This document shows, one piece after another, positions 25,497 through 33,988 of a stretch of 64,000 bases of DNA. Made by a program: the position numbers and the translations under genes. Every line of letters begins with the position of its first letter. Positions within the stretch are counted from its first letter, which is position 1. This stretch comes from Parapedobacter indicus (lineage in GTDB: Bacteria; Bacteroidota; Bacteroidia; Sphingobacteriales; Sphingobacteriaceae), in assembly GCF_900113765.1 (NCBI RefSeq), contig NZ_FOQO01000003.1, forward strand, positions 62,001 to 126,000. The letters are read 5' to 3'. The notes below the pieces were generated by a model, which saw nothing but the letters and a program-made list of their open reading frames with translations, was not told the DNA's origin and made no database searches.

Positions 25497-27506
25497 TTAA
25501 AGAAGTTGGTTATCCATGAAATCGTCGCTGCGGTCCACGCCCCAGCTCATGAACACACCGATGTAATAATAACGGGGTGCGGGCAGGGTGATAGCCTGCC
25601 GGTGCTGCCCATCAGTGCTGTAGTTATAGCCAAAGACCTGCTTGGTACCCAACAGGTTGTTTACGCCAATCCCGATACCGGAAAAGTTTTTCAACTTCGA
25701 CCGCTTGAAGAAACTCGTGAGATAGGCCACATGCAGATTCACCACGCTATAAGGCCTCGTCGTACCCGCATGCCTGATCGTTGATTCTCCCGACCCGGAA
25801 GATGACTCAATGTCATAATACGGCCTGCCTGAGGCGAATGCATACGATATATTGACGTTGGTCGAAAGGGCGGGGAAAAATTTCTTCAACGCCAGCGTAC
25901 CCGTATGGGGTGCCGCGAAGGTTGGCTTCAGCAGTTCGGGATAATCCAGAAATTGCCGTTTGGTATCGATATAAGTATAGGTAACCCAGTAATCCAGGTT
26001 GGTAAATGTGCGCTTGTCGCGGAAAAAAAACTCGAGCCCCTTGGCATCGCCAATGCCAGATGTAGCGAGGTTGGGTTCGGTCCGTAACAGTCCGCGGTAG
26101 CGCTTGTAATACGCTTCCGCCCTGAAAAACCGATTGCCAGCGTTGTGGGTAAAGTTGACGATGTAGTGTGTGGCCCGCGAGAATCCTAGCTCGGGGTTGC
26201 CGTACAGGTAAATCGACGATGGCATTTGGTAGAAAATACCGTACGCGGCATTCAGCTGGCTGGCCACCCCCAAGCGGTAGCCGAGGCTGGCACGAGGAGC
26301 GAATACCCAGCGATGCAGTGCCGATGAGTGCTCAATGCGTCCGCCGATTTTGGCCGCCATGTGCGGGGTAAGGTAAACGTCTCCTTCCGCAAATGCTGCG
26401 GTAAGCTGGTCTGTTAACCGGATGGGTTGATCTTCCCAAGTTCCCGCTTCGCGGGTAAAAAAATGTTCGGCACCGAAACGGACGGCCTGATTGCGTGCAA
26501 AGCCTTTCGTGAAAACAGCACGCAACTGGGCAAAGTGCTCATCCCTGTCGGAGGATCCCGTATCGTCCGAGCGGATAGCTGTACGAAGGAAGCTATATCC
26601 GCCACTTGCGTCAATTTTCCAGTTGTTGCCAAAGTAGCGGACCATACTCAGGTTATTGTATGTATTCCGCCCGCGCACGAAGTACGCGGAGCGGCGGCCC
26701 GGATGGTCGATATCCGGCCGGGTAAGGCCCACCTCGCTGCCGTTCCAGTTCGTGTAAAACTTCAGGATTCCCCGGTCGCCCGTTTTGATCCGGAAATGGG
26801 CGTCTCCCTGCAGGTAGCTGGGTCCGGCAAAATATTCGGGGGCCTGCGGAACAACTGCGTTATACAACCGATGGTTGCTGTATGCCAGGTTCACGCCATA
26901 GCCGCTGTTACCATCGTCTGCGCGCCGCTGGAACCCCACCCCGGTATTTGCCGGGAACAGGCTGAAACTGGCCTCGGTAGCTTCTGGGATGTCAATGCTC
27001 TCCAGAATCAGCGCGCTGCTCATCGCCTGACCATATAGGGCCGAATAGCCCCCCGTGCTGAACAGAATTCCCTTGAACAGAAACGGATCAATGCGCGCGT
27101 ATTGCGGAATACCTGGTACGGCGGGGAAATTGGGATTTTTTACGAGGATGCCGTCCATGAACTGCTTAGCTTCCTCGCCTGTGCCACCGCGTACAAAAAG
27201 GCCTTCCCCCTCGCCTACCTGCTGGGTTCCCGGCAATGCGCGGAGCGCCTGCGACAGGTCGTTGTTGCTACCGGCAACCGTCACGGCATCTATCGGAGTG
27301 AGGGAAGCTCCCTTCGCCTTGTCGCTCGCCTCAAAGGTACCGGCGCTGACCTGCACCTCTTCCAGCATCCGCCGCTTCGCTCCGTTGGCGATGCGATCCG
27401 GTTGACGTGTAAGACTGTCTTTTGGCCGCTCTTGGCTTACCGCCCATTGGCTACCTGATAGCAACAGCGCGGTTGCCAGGAGGCCGACGATTCTTGGAGT
27501 TTCCAT
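25497..27506 (-). CDS. TonB-dependent outer-membrane receptor
   Basis: A 669-residue receptor without an N-terminal carboxypeptidase-like domain. A signal peptide precedes a TonB-box-like MLEEVQVSAG segment near 48-57, then a plug domain (LFVRGGTGEEAKQFMDGILV) and a 22-strand-type barrel. It differs from SusC proteins by size and by lacking a SusD partner. It probably imports a metal chelate or cofactor. It is preceded by a LytS/LytTR pair on the same strand and followed by a helical-repeat protein and a small membrane protein. Local GC content is clearly higher here (58-62% in lines I counted) than elsewhere in the window. Confidence 0.9.
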   Translation of the reverse strand: METPRIVGLLATALLLSGSQWAVSQERPKDSLTRQPDRIANGAKRRMLEEVQVSAGTFEASDKAKGASLTPIDAVTVAGSNNDLSQALRALPGTQQVGEGEGLFVRGGTGEEAKQFMDGILVKNPNFPAVPGIPQYARIDPFLFKGILFSTGGYSALYGQAMSSALILESIDIPEATEASFSLFPANTGVGFQRRADDGNSGYGVNLAYSNHRLYNAVVPQAPEYFAGPSYLQGDAHFRIKTGDRGILKFYTNWNGSEVGLTRPDIDHPGRRSAYFVRGRNTYNNLSMVRYFGNNWKIDASGGYSFLRTAIRSDDTGSSDRDEHFAQLRAVFTKGFARNQAVRFGAEHFFTREAGTWEDQPIRLTDQLTAAFAEGDVYLTPHMAAKIGGRIEHSSALHRWVFAPRASLGYRLGVASQLNAAYGIFYQMPSSIYLYGNPELGFSRATHYIVNFTHNAGNRFFRAEAYYKRYRGLLRTEPNLATSGIGDAKGLEFFFRDKRTFTNLDYWVTYTYIDTKRQFLDYPELLKPTFAAPHTGTLALKKFFPALSTNVNISYAFASGRPYYDIESSSGSGESTIRHAGTTRPYSVVNLHVAYLTSFFKRSKLKNFSGIGIGVNNLLGTKQVFGYNYSTDGQHRQAITLPAPRYYYIGVFMSWGVDRSDDFMDNQLL

Positions 27507-27531
27507 CGCATTGTTCCATTTGATTCAGCAA

Positions 27532-27539
27532 CAAAACTA
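27532..27539 (-). promoter_or_regulatory. -7-type promoter box of the TonB receptor gene
   Basis: The minus strand reads TAGTTTTG, a TAnnTTTG match, 25 bases upstream of the ATG at 27506. Confidence 0.45.
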
Positions 27540-27619
27540 CGGTGGGTATCTATCCGATTTTGGATGTATAGACCAATGGGCAAGTCACCGCGACGAACAG
27601 GCGGGATGTGTAGATGTCC

Positions 27620-28336
27620 TTAATGGGTAGATGGCCGGATGATGCGTTCGACCTGCTCCCGATAGGCGTCGCCGATGGGAAGTTCCCGCTCCCCAAGATA
27701 AAGAGTATCCCGTTTGACTGCGGTAACATGGGGAATGGACACCAAAAACGATTTGTGTGTGCGTACGAAGGATGCTCCCGCCAGCCGCTCCTCCATCGAT
27801 TTCAGGGTCATGCGTGTGAGTACAGGTTTGTTGCTCGATGTCAAATGGATCTTTACATAGTCTTTCAGACCTTCGATGTAACGGATATCGGCGAAATTGA
27901 TTTTTACCTGAACATACTCTACGTTGACGAAGAAAAAATCATCCATACCGAATGCGGGGGAGCGTAGGGAATCTTGCCGGGACTGGTGACGCTCCAATGC
28001 CCGGTTGCAGGCTTTGAGGAACCGATCGAACGTATACGGTTTCAGCAGGTAATCTACCACGTCCAGATCAAACCCTTCCAGCGCGTATTGCTCATAGGCC
28101 GTCACCAAAATAGCCAAGGGGGGATGCGGAAGGGAACGAAGGAATTGCAAACCGCTGAGCCCCGGCATCTGAATATCGAGAAATATCAGGTCGATGGATT
28201 CCCGCCGTAGCACATCGATCGCGTCCATCGCATGCTTGCAGCTGGCCACTAATTGAAGGTACGGCACCTGTTTGATGTTATCTTCCAGGAGATCTCGAAC
28301 CAGTTTCTCGTCGTCTATTGCCAAGCATCGCATCAT
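27620..28336 (-). CDS. LytTR-family response regulator
   Basis: A 238-residue regulator: receiver domain at 1-120 with acidic residues D8/D9, phosphoacceptor D54 (IFLDIQMPG) and K99 (LLKPY), followed by a LytTR DNA-binding domain at about 140-235 (DIRYIEGLKDYVKIHLT, then FVRTHKSFLVSI). It overlaps the kinase stop by 4 bases (ATGA), so the two are translationally coupled. The next gene downstream is the TonB receptor at 25497, a likely target. Confidence 0.95.
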   Translation of the reverse strand: MMRCLAIDDEKLVRDLLEDNIKQVPYLQLVASCKHAMDAIDVLRRESIDLIFLDIQMPGLSGLQFLRSLPHPPLAILVTAYEQYALEGFDLDVVDYLLKPYTFDRFLKACNRALERHQSRQDSLRSPAFGMDDFFFVNVEYVQVKINFADIRYIEGLKDYVKIHLTSSNKPVLTRMTLKSMEERLAGASFVRTHKSFLVSIPHVTAVKRDTLYLGERELPIGDAYREQVERIIRPSTH

Positions 28337-29358
28337 GACAGGGTGAGTTTAAGCGTTACCTCATACCAACCGTTTTGTTGGCCAATGTCGAGTCGGTATG
28401 CATTGCCGTACAAGAGATCCAATCTTTTTTTAACATTTGCTAAGCCGATTCCAGAATTCCGGTCCTTGCTCGTTTCGGCCGACGAGGGTGCAATCCGGTT
28501 GCTGACGCGGAAGACCAATTGTCCCTGCTGCCCCGTTAGGTGGATGACGATTTCTGGGTGCTCCAGGTGGCTGGTACCGTGCTTAAAGGCATTCTCAACG
28601 AAAGGAATGAGCAGCATGGGTTCAATGAGCGACTGTTCTTCCATATCCGGAGACAACTCGATCGTAGCAGACACATCGATGTGCTCACCAAAGCGGAGTT
28701 GTTGCAATCCAATATAATTGCGGAGATAGGTGATTTCCTTTAACAGTGGTACGCGCTTGCCCTGTGTGTCGTACAGCATATAACGCATTAGATCAGAAAG
28801 TTGGATCAATGCCGGCTCTAGTAATTCGGATTTCTTCCGCGCCAGCGAAACGAGGTTGGTCAATGTATTAAACAAAAAGTGCGGGTTGATCTGTGAACGC
28901 AGGAACTTCAGTTCGGTAGCCAGCTGCTCCGCACGTTCTTCTTTCTGTAAACGCTCCCGGCGAATCGTATCCAATATTTTACGATAAACAATACTGATGA
29001 CGTATATTCCGAAACTAGGTGCGAAGATGATCCGGTTGGCAACCGGGGTTACCAGCGTCTCCGAAAACCAACTATGAAGGAGGATGGTTTTGAGTACCAA
29101 CGAAACACCCACCAGCAGAATGGACAACAGCACGTACAGCCACCAGGTACGTCTATTGAAGAATTTCGGAAAAAAATAGTACGCATTGACATAGAATATA
29201 CCCAAGTGAATGAGACCGGCTAGTGTAAAAAAAGCGCCGGGAACGGCACCAATTGCATATCCGGTATCGGGATCTGCGATAAAAAACGGAAAAAACAGGA
29301 TAGCCGCCCATACAATAGCATGAAAAAAGGCGAGGATGTATGAAGAAGATACACGCAT
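28333..29358 (-). CDS. LytS/YehU-type sensor histidine kinase
   Basis: A 341-residue kinase with four transmembrane helices in the first 125 residues and no separate extracellular domain. The His_kinase domain follows, with the phosphoacceptor H160 in SQINPHFLFNTLTNL, and an HATPase domain with PFVENAFKHG (N box) and GIGLANVKKRLDLLYG. It partners the LytTR regulator encoded in overlap. A good promoter lies immediately upstream of its ATG. Confidence 0.95.
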   Translation of the reverse strand: MRVSSSYILAFFHAIVWAAILFFPFFIADPDTGYAIGAVPGAFFTLAGLIHLGIFYVNAYYFFPKFFNRRTWWLYVLLSILLVGVSLVLKTILLHSWFSETLVTPVANRIIFAPSFGIYVISIVYRKILDTIRRERLQKEERAEQLATELKFLRSQINPHFLFNTLTNLVSLARKKSELLEPALIQLSDLMRYMLYDTQGKRVPLLKEITYLRNYIGLQQLRFGEHIDVSATIELSPDMEEQSLIEPMLLIPFVENAFKHGTSHLEHPEIVIHLTGQQGQLVFRVSNRIAPSSAETSKDRNSGIGLANVKKRLDLLYGNAYRLDIGQQNGWYEVTLKLTLS

Positions 29359-29367
29359 TCGTTAAGA

Positions 29368-29399
29368 CAAACCTAACGAACTCGCCTTTCAATTGCAAA
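29368..29399 (-). promoter_or_regulatory. promoter of the LytS-LytTR operon
   Basis: On the minus strand a -33 TTTG (29396-29399) and a -7 TAGGTTTG (29368-29375) are 20 bases apart, a full Bacteroidota promoter. The -7 box ends only 9 bases before the ATG at 29358, so the transcript should have almost no leader. Confidence 0.6.
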
Positions 29400-29444
29400 C
29401 ATCGTGGCATCCCTTTTTCGGCCACAGCTTGAAAGTTGGTGGCG

Positions 29445-29645
29445 CTAACTTCGGCGTGATGGCGCAAAGAAAGCGATTCCATGCTTCACCATGAAATACA
29501 CGGGTACAGAAAGGGTAACCCACGAGAAGCCATGCCAAATTCCGGTACCGATAATGGCCAGCAACAACCCTGCGATCGTAATCGCAAATAGCAACAAAGG
29601 CATGCCCCAAAGCATCAAAAACGTATTTCGCTTGCTAGCTTGCAT
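29445..29645 (-). CDS. small two-helix membrane protein, PepSY-linked
   Basis: A 66-residue protein with two hydrophobic helices (about 9-30 and 40-58) and a short basic tail (PSRRS). It overlaps the end of the PepSY gene by 11 bases, so it is co-translated with it. Small two-helix proteins often accompany PepSY transmembrane proteins in iron-uptake loci, presumably as partners. No family could be named. Confidence 0.7.
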   Translation of the reverse strand: MQASKRNTFLMLWGMPLLLFAITIAGLLLAIIGTGIWHGFSWVTLSVPVYFMVKHGIAFFAPSRRS

Positions 29646-30816
29646 CTTCTTGCAGACTGGATAAGGTAAGTGATTCTGATTCAGCTTGCCGAATAACCCG
29701 CTTCAGCTGGGCTGCGCGCGCTTTGCGTCGGGCAAACCACAAATACAATCCCGATATCAGGACGATGATCGTGAACAGATCTAAAACTACCCACAGGATT
29801 TTCATCGGTATCCCCCCGTAGTCACCAAAGTGAAAGGGCTGGGAAATAAAGATCGCTTTGAGGTACCATGGCATATCGCGCATGTCTGTGAGTTGACCGG
29901 TTTTGGCGTCGATGAGCGCCGGTTTGATAATGCGCGAAGTCAGGGGGGTATTGCCAATCATATACACAGCGTAGTGATGATTACTGGAATACAGCGTGCC
30001 TGGAAATGCTACAAACGAGACCTCCATTCCCGGAGCGGCGGCCCGAGCGGTGTCGAGGGCTGCCTGCAAGGAAGCAAATTCACCGCCTACCTTGGGCTGA
30101 TCGGCATAAGAAGCCACCATCTCGGCAAGCTGTCCATCGCGCCATGCATCCAACGCGGGATCGGCCAATGTATTAATCACACCCGAAATACCCACCACCG
30201 ATGCCCAGGCAAGGGTGACAATGCCGAGTAGGTTATGCAGATCGAGCCAGCGTAGTCGCCGGGATTTTTCCGTGCGGATCATCCCGAAATTAAACCGTTT
30301 CATAATGGGACCATACAACACCACCCCAGAAATCATTGACAACATGAACAACACGCCCATAAATCCGAGGAACAGCTTACCCGGAATACCTGCCAGCATT
30401 TCGACATGCAGGTAGTACATAACCAGCATAAAGTCCATTTCGTTGGGTGACGCCTCCAGTACGCCGGCTGTATAAGCATTCATGGTGAGGTAATGGTCGG
30501 CCTCTATGGGTGCTTCCGCCGAATCGGCCAACGTCAGGAACAGTTGTCCCGGATGATGATCTTCGTCCCAGAAAGCATATTTGGCTACTTTGCCCGGCAA
30601 TTCCTCCCTCGCCGCTCCGAGTATAGCATCGGCCGAAAGGCGGGGCGCGCCCTCAGTTGGAGGAGTCGCCTCAATTTCGTCGTGCAGAAAGTGGTCTATT
30701 TCTTCGTAAAATACCAGCGGCAATCCCGTGATGCACAGCATCAATAGGAACAGTGTACATATTAAACTGGTCCATTTATGGATATGAAACCACTTATTGA
30801 TTGTCTGTGCCTTCAT
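29635..30816 (-). CDS. PepSY-associated transmembrane protein
   Basis: A 393-residue inner-membrane protein with four helices: near 17-36 (HIHKWTSLICTLFLLML), 150-170, 195-215 and 350-375. It opens with the KWFHIHKWTSL motif of the PepSY_TM family, and two PepSY-like soluble parts lie between the helices. Such proteins accompany TonB-dependent siderophore receptors and are thought to reduce or release iron from imported siderophores. It lies 3 bases after the siderophore receptor gene and overlaps the next small gene. Confidence 0.9.
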   Translation of the reverse strand: MKAQTINKWFHIHKWTSLICTLFLLMLCITGLPLVFYEEIDHFLHDEIEATPPTEGAPRLSADAILGAAREELPGKVAKYAFWDEDHHPGQLFLTLADSAEAPIEADHYLTMNAYTAGVLEASPNEMDFMLVMYYLHVEMLAGIPGKLFLGFMGVLFMLSMISGVVLYGPIMKRFNFGMIRTEKSRRLRWLDLHNLLGIVTLAWASVVGISGVINTLADPALDAWRDGQLAEMVASYADQPKVGGEFASLQAALDTARAAAPGMEVSFVAFPGTLYSSNHHYAVYMIGNTPLTSRIIKPALIDAKTGQLTDMRDMPWYLKAIFISQPFHFGDYGGIPMKILWVVLDLFTIIVLISGLYLWFARRKARAAQLKRVIRQAESESLTLSSLQEDAS

Positions 30817-30819
30817 CGG

Positions 30820-33237
30820 TTAAAATTTATAGGCTACGCTAGCAGCGAAATTACGTCTTTTTTGTGGATTGACTGACCAGTAACCGACATAGTATTGCTC
30901 ATTGGTCAGGTTATTCAGATTGGCCGTAATACGCACGCGCTCACCGTTATAAAACAAACTTGCATTGGCCAGGGTATAGGCGGGTAGGTAGAAGACCCCC
31001 GTCGCGCTGTTGTCGATCACTTTGTACTTGCCGGCATAGTTGCCCCCAAGGCCGATACCGTAGTTTTTCAATTTTCCTTCGGGGAAACGGTAGGTTGCCC
31101 ACAGATTGGCTAAATGTTGCGGCCCTTGCCCGCCGGGGCTTCGGCCGGGTTCCGAATAGAAATCTTCGCCATTACCGGTAATAACCTTTGTCTCATTGTA
31201 ACTATATCCTGCCAGTACACTCAGTCCCTTTGTCGGGTTGGCATTTAAGTCAATCTCAAACCCTTTGCTACCTACCTTGCCACCCTGTACGGAGTTATTA
31301 GGATTTGTCGGGTCGGGATAGACCCGATCAGACACTTTGATGTCGTAAACTGACACCGTACCAAATAGTTTATCGCCAAACAGATTGGCCTTCACGCCAT
31401 ATTCCCACTGATTGGCTTGTTCGGGCTTGAATGATTTAACTTCCATAAAATTGCCATCGGCATCGTATACCGATTGGGGATCTACATTGATGAACGCATT
31501 CATGTAGTTGGCAAAAAGTGATAGCTTATCGCGCAACGGTTGATATACCAACCCTAATTTCGGTGATAGTGCAAATTGGTCATAGTCGTCATCCGCCGTG
31601 CCCTTCTCGCCTTTGGAGTCAAAGTAGTCGGCCCGAAGGCTCACCATCGCCGTTAAACCGGGCGTCACATTAAGCACATTGGATAGATAAGCTCCATATG
31701 AACTGTTTACGATGTTACTCAACGTGCCTTCCAAGCCCCCCAACAGATTTTCGATAGACGCTTGTGTGAGGTATACAGGTGGCAATTCCTCACCCGTGAA
31801 TGGATCGGTGTAATCCATATCGCCCTGTGGCGTTACGCTACGTGCCCAACCCCATCCTGAACCGTTGTCAATGGCGTTACGACTATAGTAATCCAAACCC
31901 ACAAGCAGGCGGTTACGCAGGCTACCGATCTTGAAATCACCATTGAAGTTCTGCTGAATGGTGGTCGTATGCAGGGTGAACTGTTCTTTATGGAAATACT
32001 GGCTAAAGTAATTGTCACCCGCCACGTCATCCCACATGTACGTATAGTAGCCATTGGACTTGACCGTACCACGCGAAACCACCGTTTGCGAAGTCCACTG
32101 GTCAGAAAGTTTATAGACCATTTGTGCTTGCAGATTGTATTTTGGGTTCTTAATGGTGATGTCATTGCTGGTGAACGACAACTTTGGATTGAGATTAAGC
32201 TCTTCAAGGGTATGGAAATCAAGCGGACTTAGGCGATCGGAATGGAAAAACACCGGTGCCACAGAACGTTCCTCTTCCAATATCTCGGCCATGACCTTGA
32301 AGGAAAGCCGGTCATTGACTTCATACGCCAGCGTAGGGGCAATGAAAAATGACTTTTTAAAACCCGCATCCTGGAAGCTTCCTTCCGAATGGTAAGCCGC
32401 ATTGACGCGCGCCGTAATTTTCTCCGTTTTACTTAAGGATGTATTGATATCCGCTGTAATCCGGTTGAGGCCGTAGCTTCCAAAATTATAGGTCACCTCG
32501 CCACCGAACCTGTCATAGGGTTGTTTTGTAATCGTATTGATGAGCCCGCCGTAGCTGTAGAAACTGCCGCCAAACAAGGTGCCTGACGGCCCTTTGATTA
32601 CCTGAATTTCCGCTACGTTGGCCGGATCGAGATTACCGCTGGTCAAGCCGGGCAATCCATTGGTCAAAGCCGGCTGTGCATCAAAGCCGCGCAACGCAAA
32701 GTATGCCGCACCATCGCCCGCGCGACCGGTGGCTTCCCACGTGCGTGTAATACCCGGAATATTCCGGAATGCATCATCGTACGTGGTTATCACCTGCTGT
32801 TTCAGCACCTCAGCGGATACTGAATTATATACTTGTGGATTTTCAAGATTTTTGAGCGGGATTTTCGCCACCTGGGTATTGCGGTTGGGCGACCGTTGCG
32901 CAGAGACAATTACCTCACGCAACCGGGCCTCATCTTCGGCGAGTACAAAATTAACAACCGTTGTCTCCCCAGCGCGAACCGATACCGTCTGCTCCTGCGT
33001 TTCTAAACCAATAAACGAAGCCACCACAACCTGATTTCCCTCGCGTACATTATTAATTTGATAGTTGCCGGTCCCATCTGCCGTAGCACCGCGGCTTGTG
33101 CCTTTTACCGTGATGTTTACGGACTCAGCAGGGCGGCCGTCCACCGTATGGATGGTTCCGCTAATTGTGCCGGTTTGTGCCCAGGCTACCGTAGAGATCA
33201 ATAGAAAAAAAAGAATGCCGTAATATTTATTGTTCAT
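30820..33237 (-). CDS. TonB-dependent siderophore receptor
   Basis: An 805-residue receptor: signal peptide, carboxypeptidase-regulatory-like domain (about 23-105), a plug with ALRGFDAQPALTNGLPGL and VIKGPSGTLFGGSFYSYGG, then a barrel ending in FAASVAYKF. The plug matches siderophore receptors (FhuA/FoxA class) rather than SusC. With the downstream PepSY protein it forms an iron-siderophore uptake unit. A -7 box lies 23 bases before its ATG. I saw no Fur-box-like sequence that I could defend. Confidence 0.92.
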   Translation of the reverse strand: MNNKYYGILFFLLISTVAWAQTGTISGTIHTVDGRPAESVNITVKGTSRGATADGTGNYQINNVREGNQVVVASFIGLETQEQTVSVRAGETTVVNFVLAEDEARLREVIVSAQRSPNRNTQVAKIPLKNLENPQVYNSVSAEVLKQQVITTYDDAFRNIPGITRTWEATGRAGDGAAYFALRGFDAQPALTNGLPGLTSGNLDPANVAEIQVIKGPSGTLFGGSFYSYGGLINTITKQPYDRFGGEVTYNFGSYGLNRITADINTSLSKTEKITARVNAAYHSEGSFQDAGFKKSFFIAPTLAYEVNDRLSFKVMAEILEEERSVAPVFFHSDRLSPLDFHTLEELNLNPKLSFTSNDITIKNPKYNLQAQMVYKLSDQWTSQTVVSRGTVKSNGYYTYMWDDVAGDNYFSQYFHKEQFTLHTTTIQQNFNGDFKIGSLRNRLLVGLDYYSRNAIDNGSGWGWARSVTPQGDMDYTDPFTGEELPPVYLTQASIENLLGGLEGTLSNIVNSSYGAYLSNVLNVTPGLTAMVSLRADYFDSKGEKGTADDDYDQFALSPKLGLVYQPLRDKLSLFANYMNAFINVDPQSVYDADGNFMEVKSFKPEQANQWEYGVKANLFGDKLFGTVSVYDIKVSDRVYPDPTNPNNSVQGGKVGSKGFEIDLNANPTKGLSVLAGYSYNETKVITGNGEDFYSEPGRSPGGQGPQHLANLWATYRFPEGKLKNYGIGLGGNYAGKYKVIDNSATGVFYLPAYTLANASLFYNGERVRITANLNNLTNEQYYVGYWSVNPQKRRNFAASVAYKF

Positions 33238-33260
33238 ATAAGCGATTGATAAATACGGGG

Positions 33261-33268
33261 CAAAAATA
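33261..33268 (-). promoter_or_regulatory. -7-type promoter box of the siderophore receptor operon
   Basis: The minus strand reads TATTTTTG, matching TAnnTTTG, 23 bases upstream of the ATG at 33237, in an AT-rich stretch. Confidence 0.5.
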
Positions 33269-33330
33269 TATAATTAAATTAAATCTAAATAATAAAATGC
33301 TACTAGGCCCTGAAAATCGAATAAAGGTTT

Positions 33331-33657
33331 ATTGTCGGAACGGTCTTTTTCACGCTCGCTTATATTATCGAAACTCTCCTGAAGTACCGACTCCGCTCAC
33401 GAATTGTCTCGTCAGGACTCACCGACGAGAAATTGATTAAAGGATTATTTGCCAGCAAGGCAGATAACCGGTACAGCACATTGAAATGGGGACTCATCCT
33501 CTTATTCGCTGGTATCGGCCTTATTCTTTTGGAGTATATACCGTATGAATATAACTCGCCGCTTCCTTACGGTATCGAAGGCACCTTTATCGCACTTGGA
33601 TTTCTAGTTTATTATTTCGTGGTAAATGGTAACCCCTCAGCCCGGCAACAGGAATAA
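33331..33657 (+). CDS. small DUF6249-like membrane protein lacking an ATG start
   Basis: An open frame from a TAA at 33322 to the stop at 33657 encodes about 108 residues with one N-terminal helix (IVGTVFFTLAYIIETLL) and a C-terminal pair (near WGLILLFAGIGLILL and IALGFLVYYFVV). The layout resembles DUF6249-type proteins; the match is from memory. There is no ATG or GTG in the frame. The first possible codons are ATT at 33331, CTG at 33379 and TTG at 33433, and the last would lose the first helix. Either an ATT start is used or the 5' end has been lost. The coordinates assume ATT. Confidence 0.5.
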   Translation: MVGTVFFTLAYIIETLLKYRLRSRIVSSGLTDEKLIKGLFASKADNRYSTLKWGLILLFAGIGLILLEYIPYEYNSPLPYGIEGTFIALGFLVYYFVVNGNPSARQQE

Positions 33658-33705
33658 GCCGGATAGTAAATAGACTGCCTAGATAGATTTTGATAGGAAG
33701 AATGT

Positions 33706-33713
33706 TATCTTTG
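33706..33713 (+). promoter_or_regulatory. -7-type promoter box of the DUF4342/SMP-30 unit
   Basis: TATCTTTG, a perfect TAnnTTTG match, lies 23 bases before the ATG at 33737. A TTTG is present upstream but too close for a standard -33 element. Confidence 0.5.
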
Positions 33714-33736
33714 TTAAGTAATAACTAGGAAACGTT

Positions 33737-33988
33737 ATGAACAAAGAATCATTTTTTGTAAAAGGTGAAGAATTACTAAAAAAGATAAAAGACATCATTG
33801 CCGAAGGCAACGTCCGGAAAATCATCATATCTGACAAATCCGGCAAGGAAATCATGAGCTTCCCGATTACTGTCGGCGTGGTGGGCACATTACTGGCCCC
33901 CCTCTTTGCGGCTGTTGGCGCACTTGCGGCCCTTGTTGCCGAATGTTCCATCACGGTTGAACGTGATGAAGATACGGAAGGCTTATGA
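33737..33988 (+). CDS. DUF4342 domain small protein
   Basis: An 83-residue protein. The N-terminal half is a charged helical part (VKGEELLKKIKDIIAEGNVRKIIISDKSGKE split by a turn), and the C-terminal half is hydrophobic (a VGVVGTLLAPLFAAVGALAAL helix). This is the DUF4342 layout, a small membrane-associated protein of unknown role. Its stop overlaps the ATG of the next gene by 4 bases (ATGA), so the two are translationally coupled. Confidence 0.8.
   Translation: MNKESFFVKGEELLKKIKDIIAEGNVRKIIISDKSGKEIMSFPITVGVVGTLLAPLFAAVGALAALVAECSITVERDEDTEGL

Noticed and set aside
26427-27038. 203-codon plus-strand open frame opposite the TonB receptor
   Set aside because: It is the antisense of a clear receptor barrel in GC-rich DNA, where stops are rare; composition is not protein-like.
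31833-32222. 129-codon minus-strand frame
   Set aside because: Out-of-frame shadow within the siderophore receptor gene.
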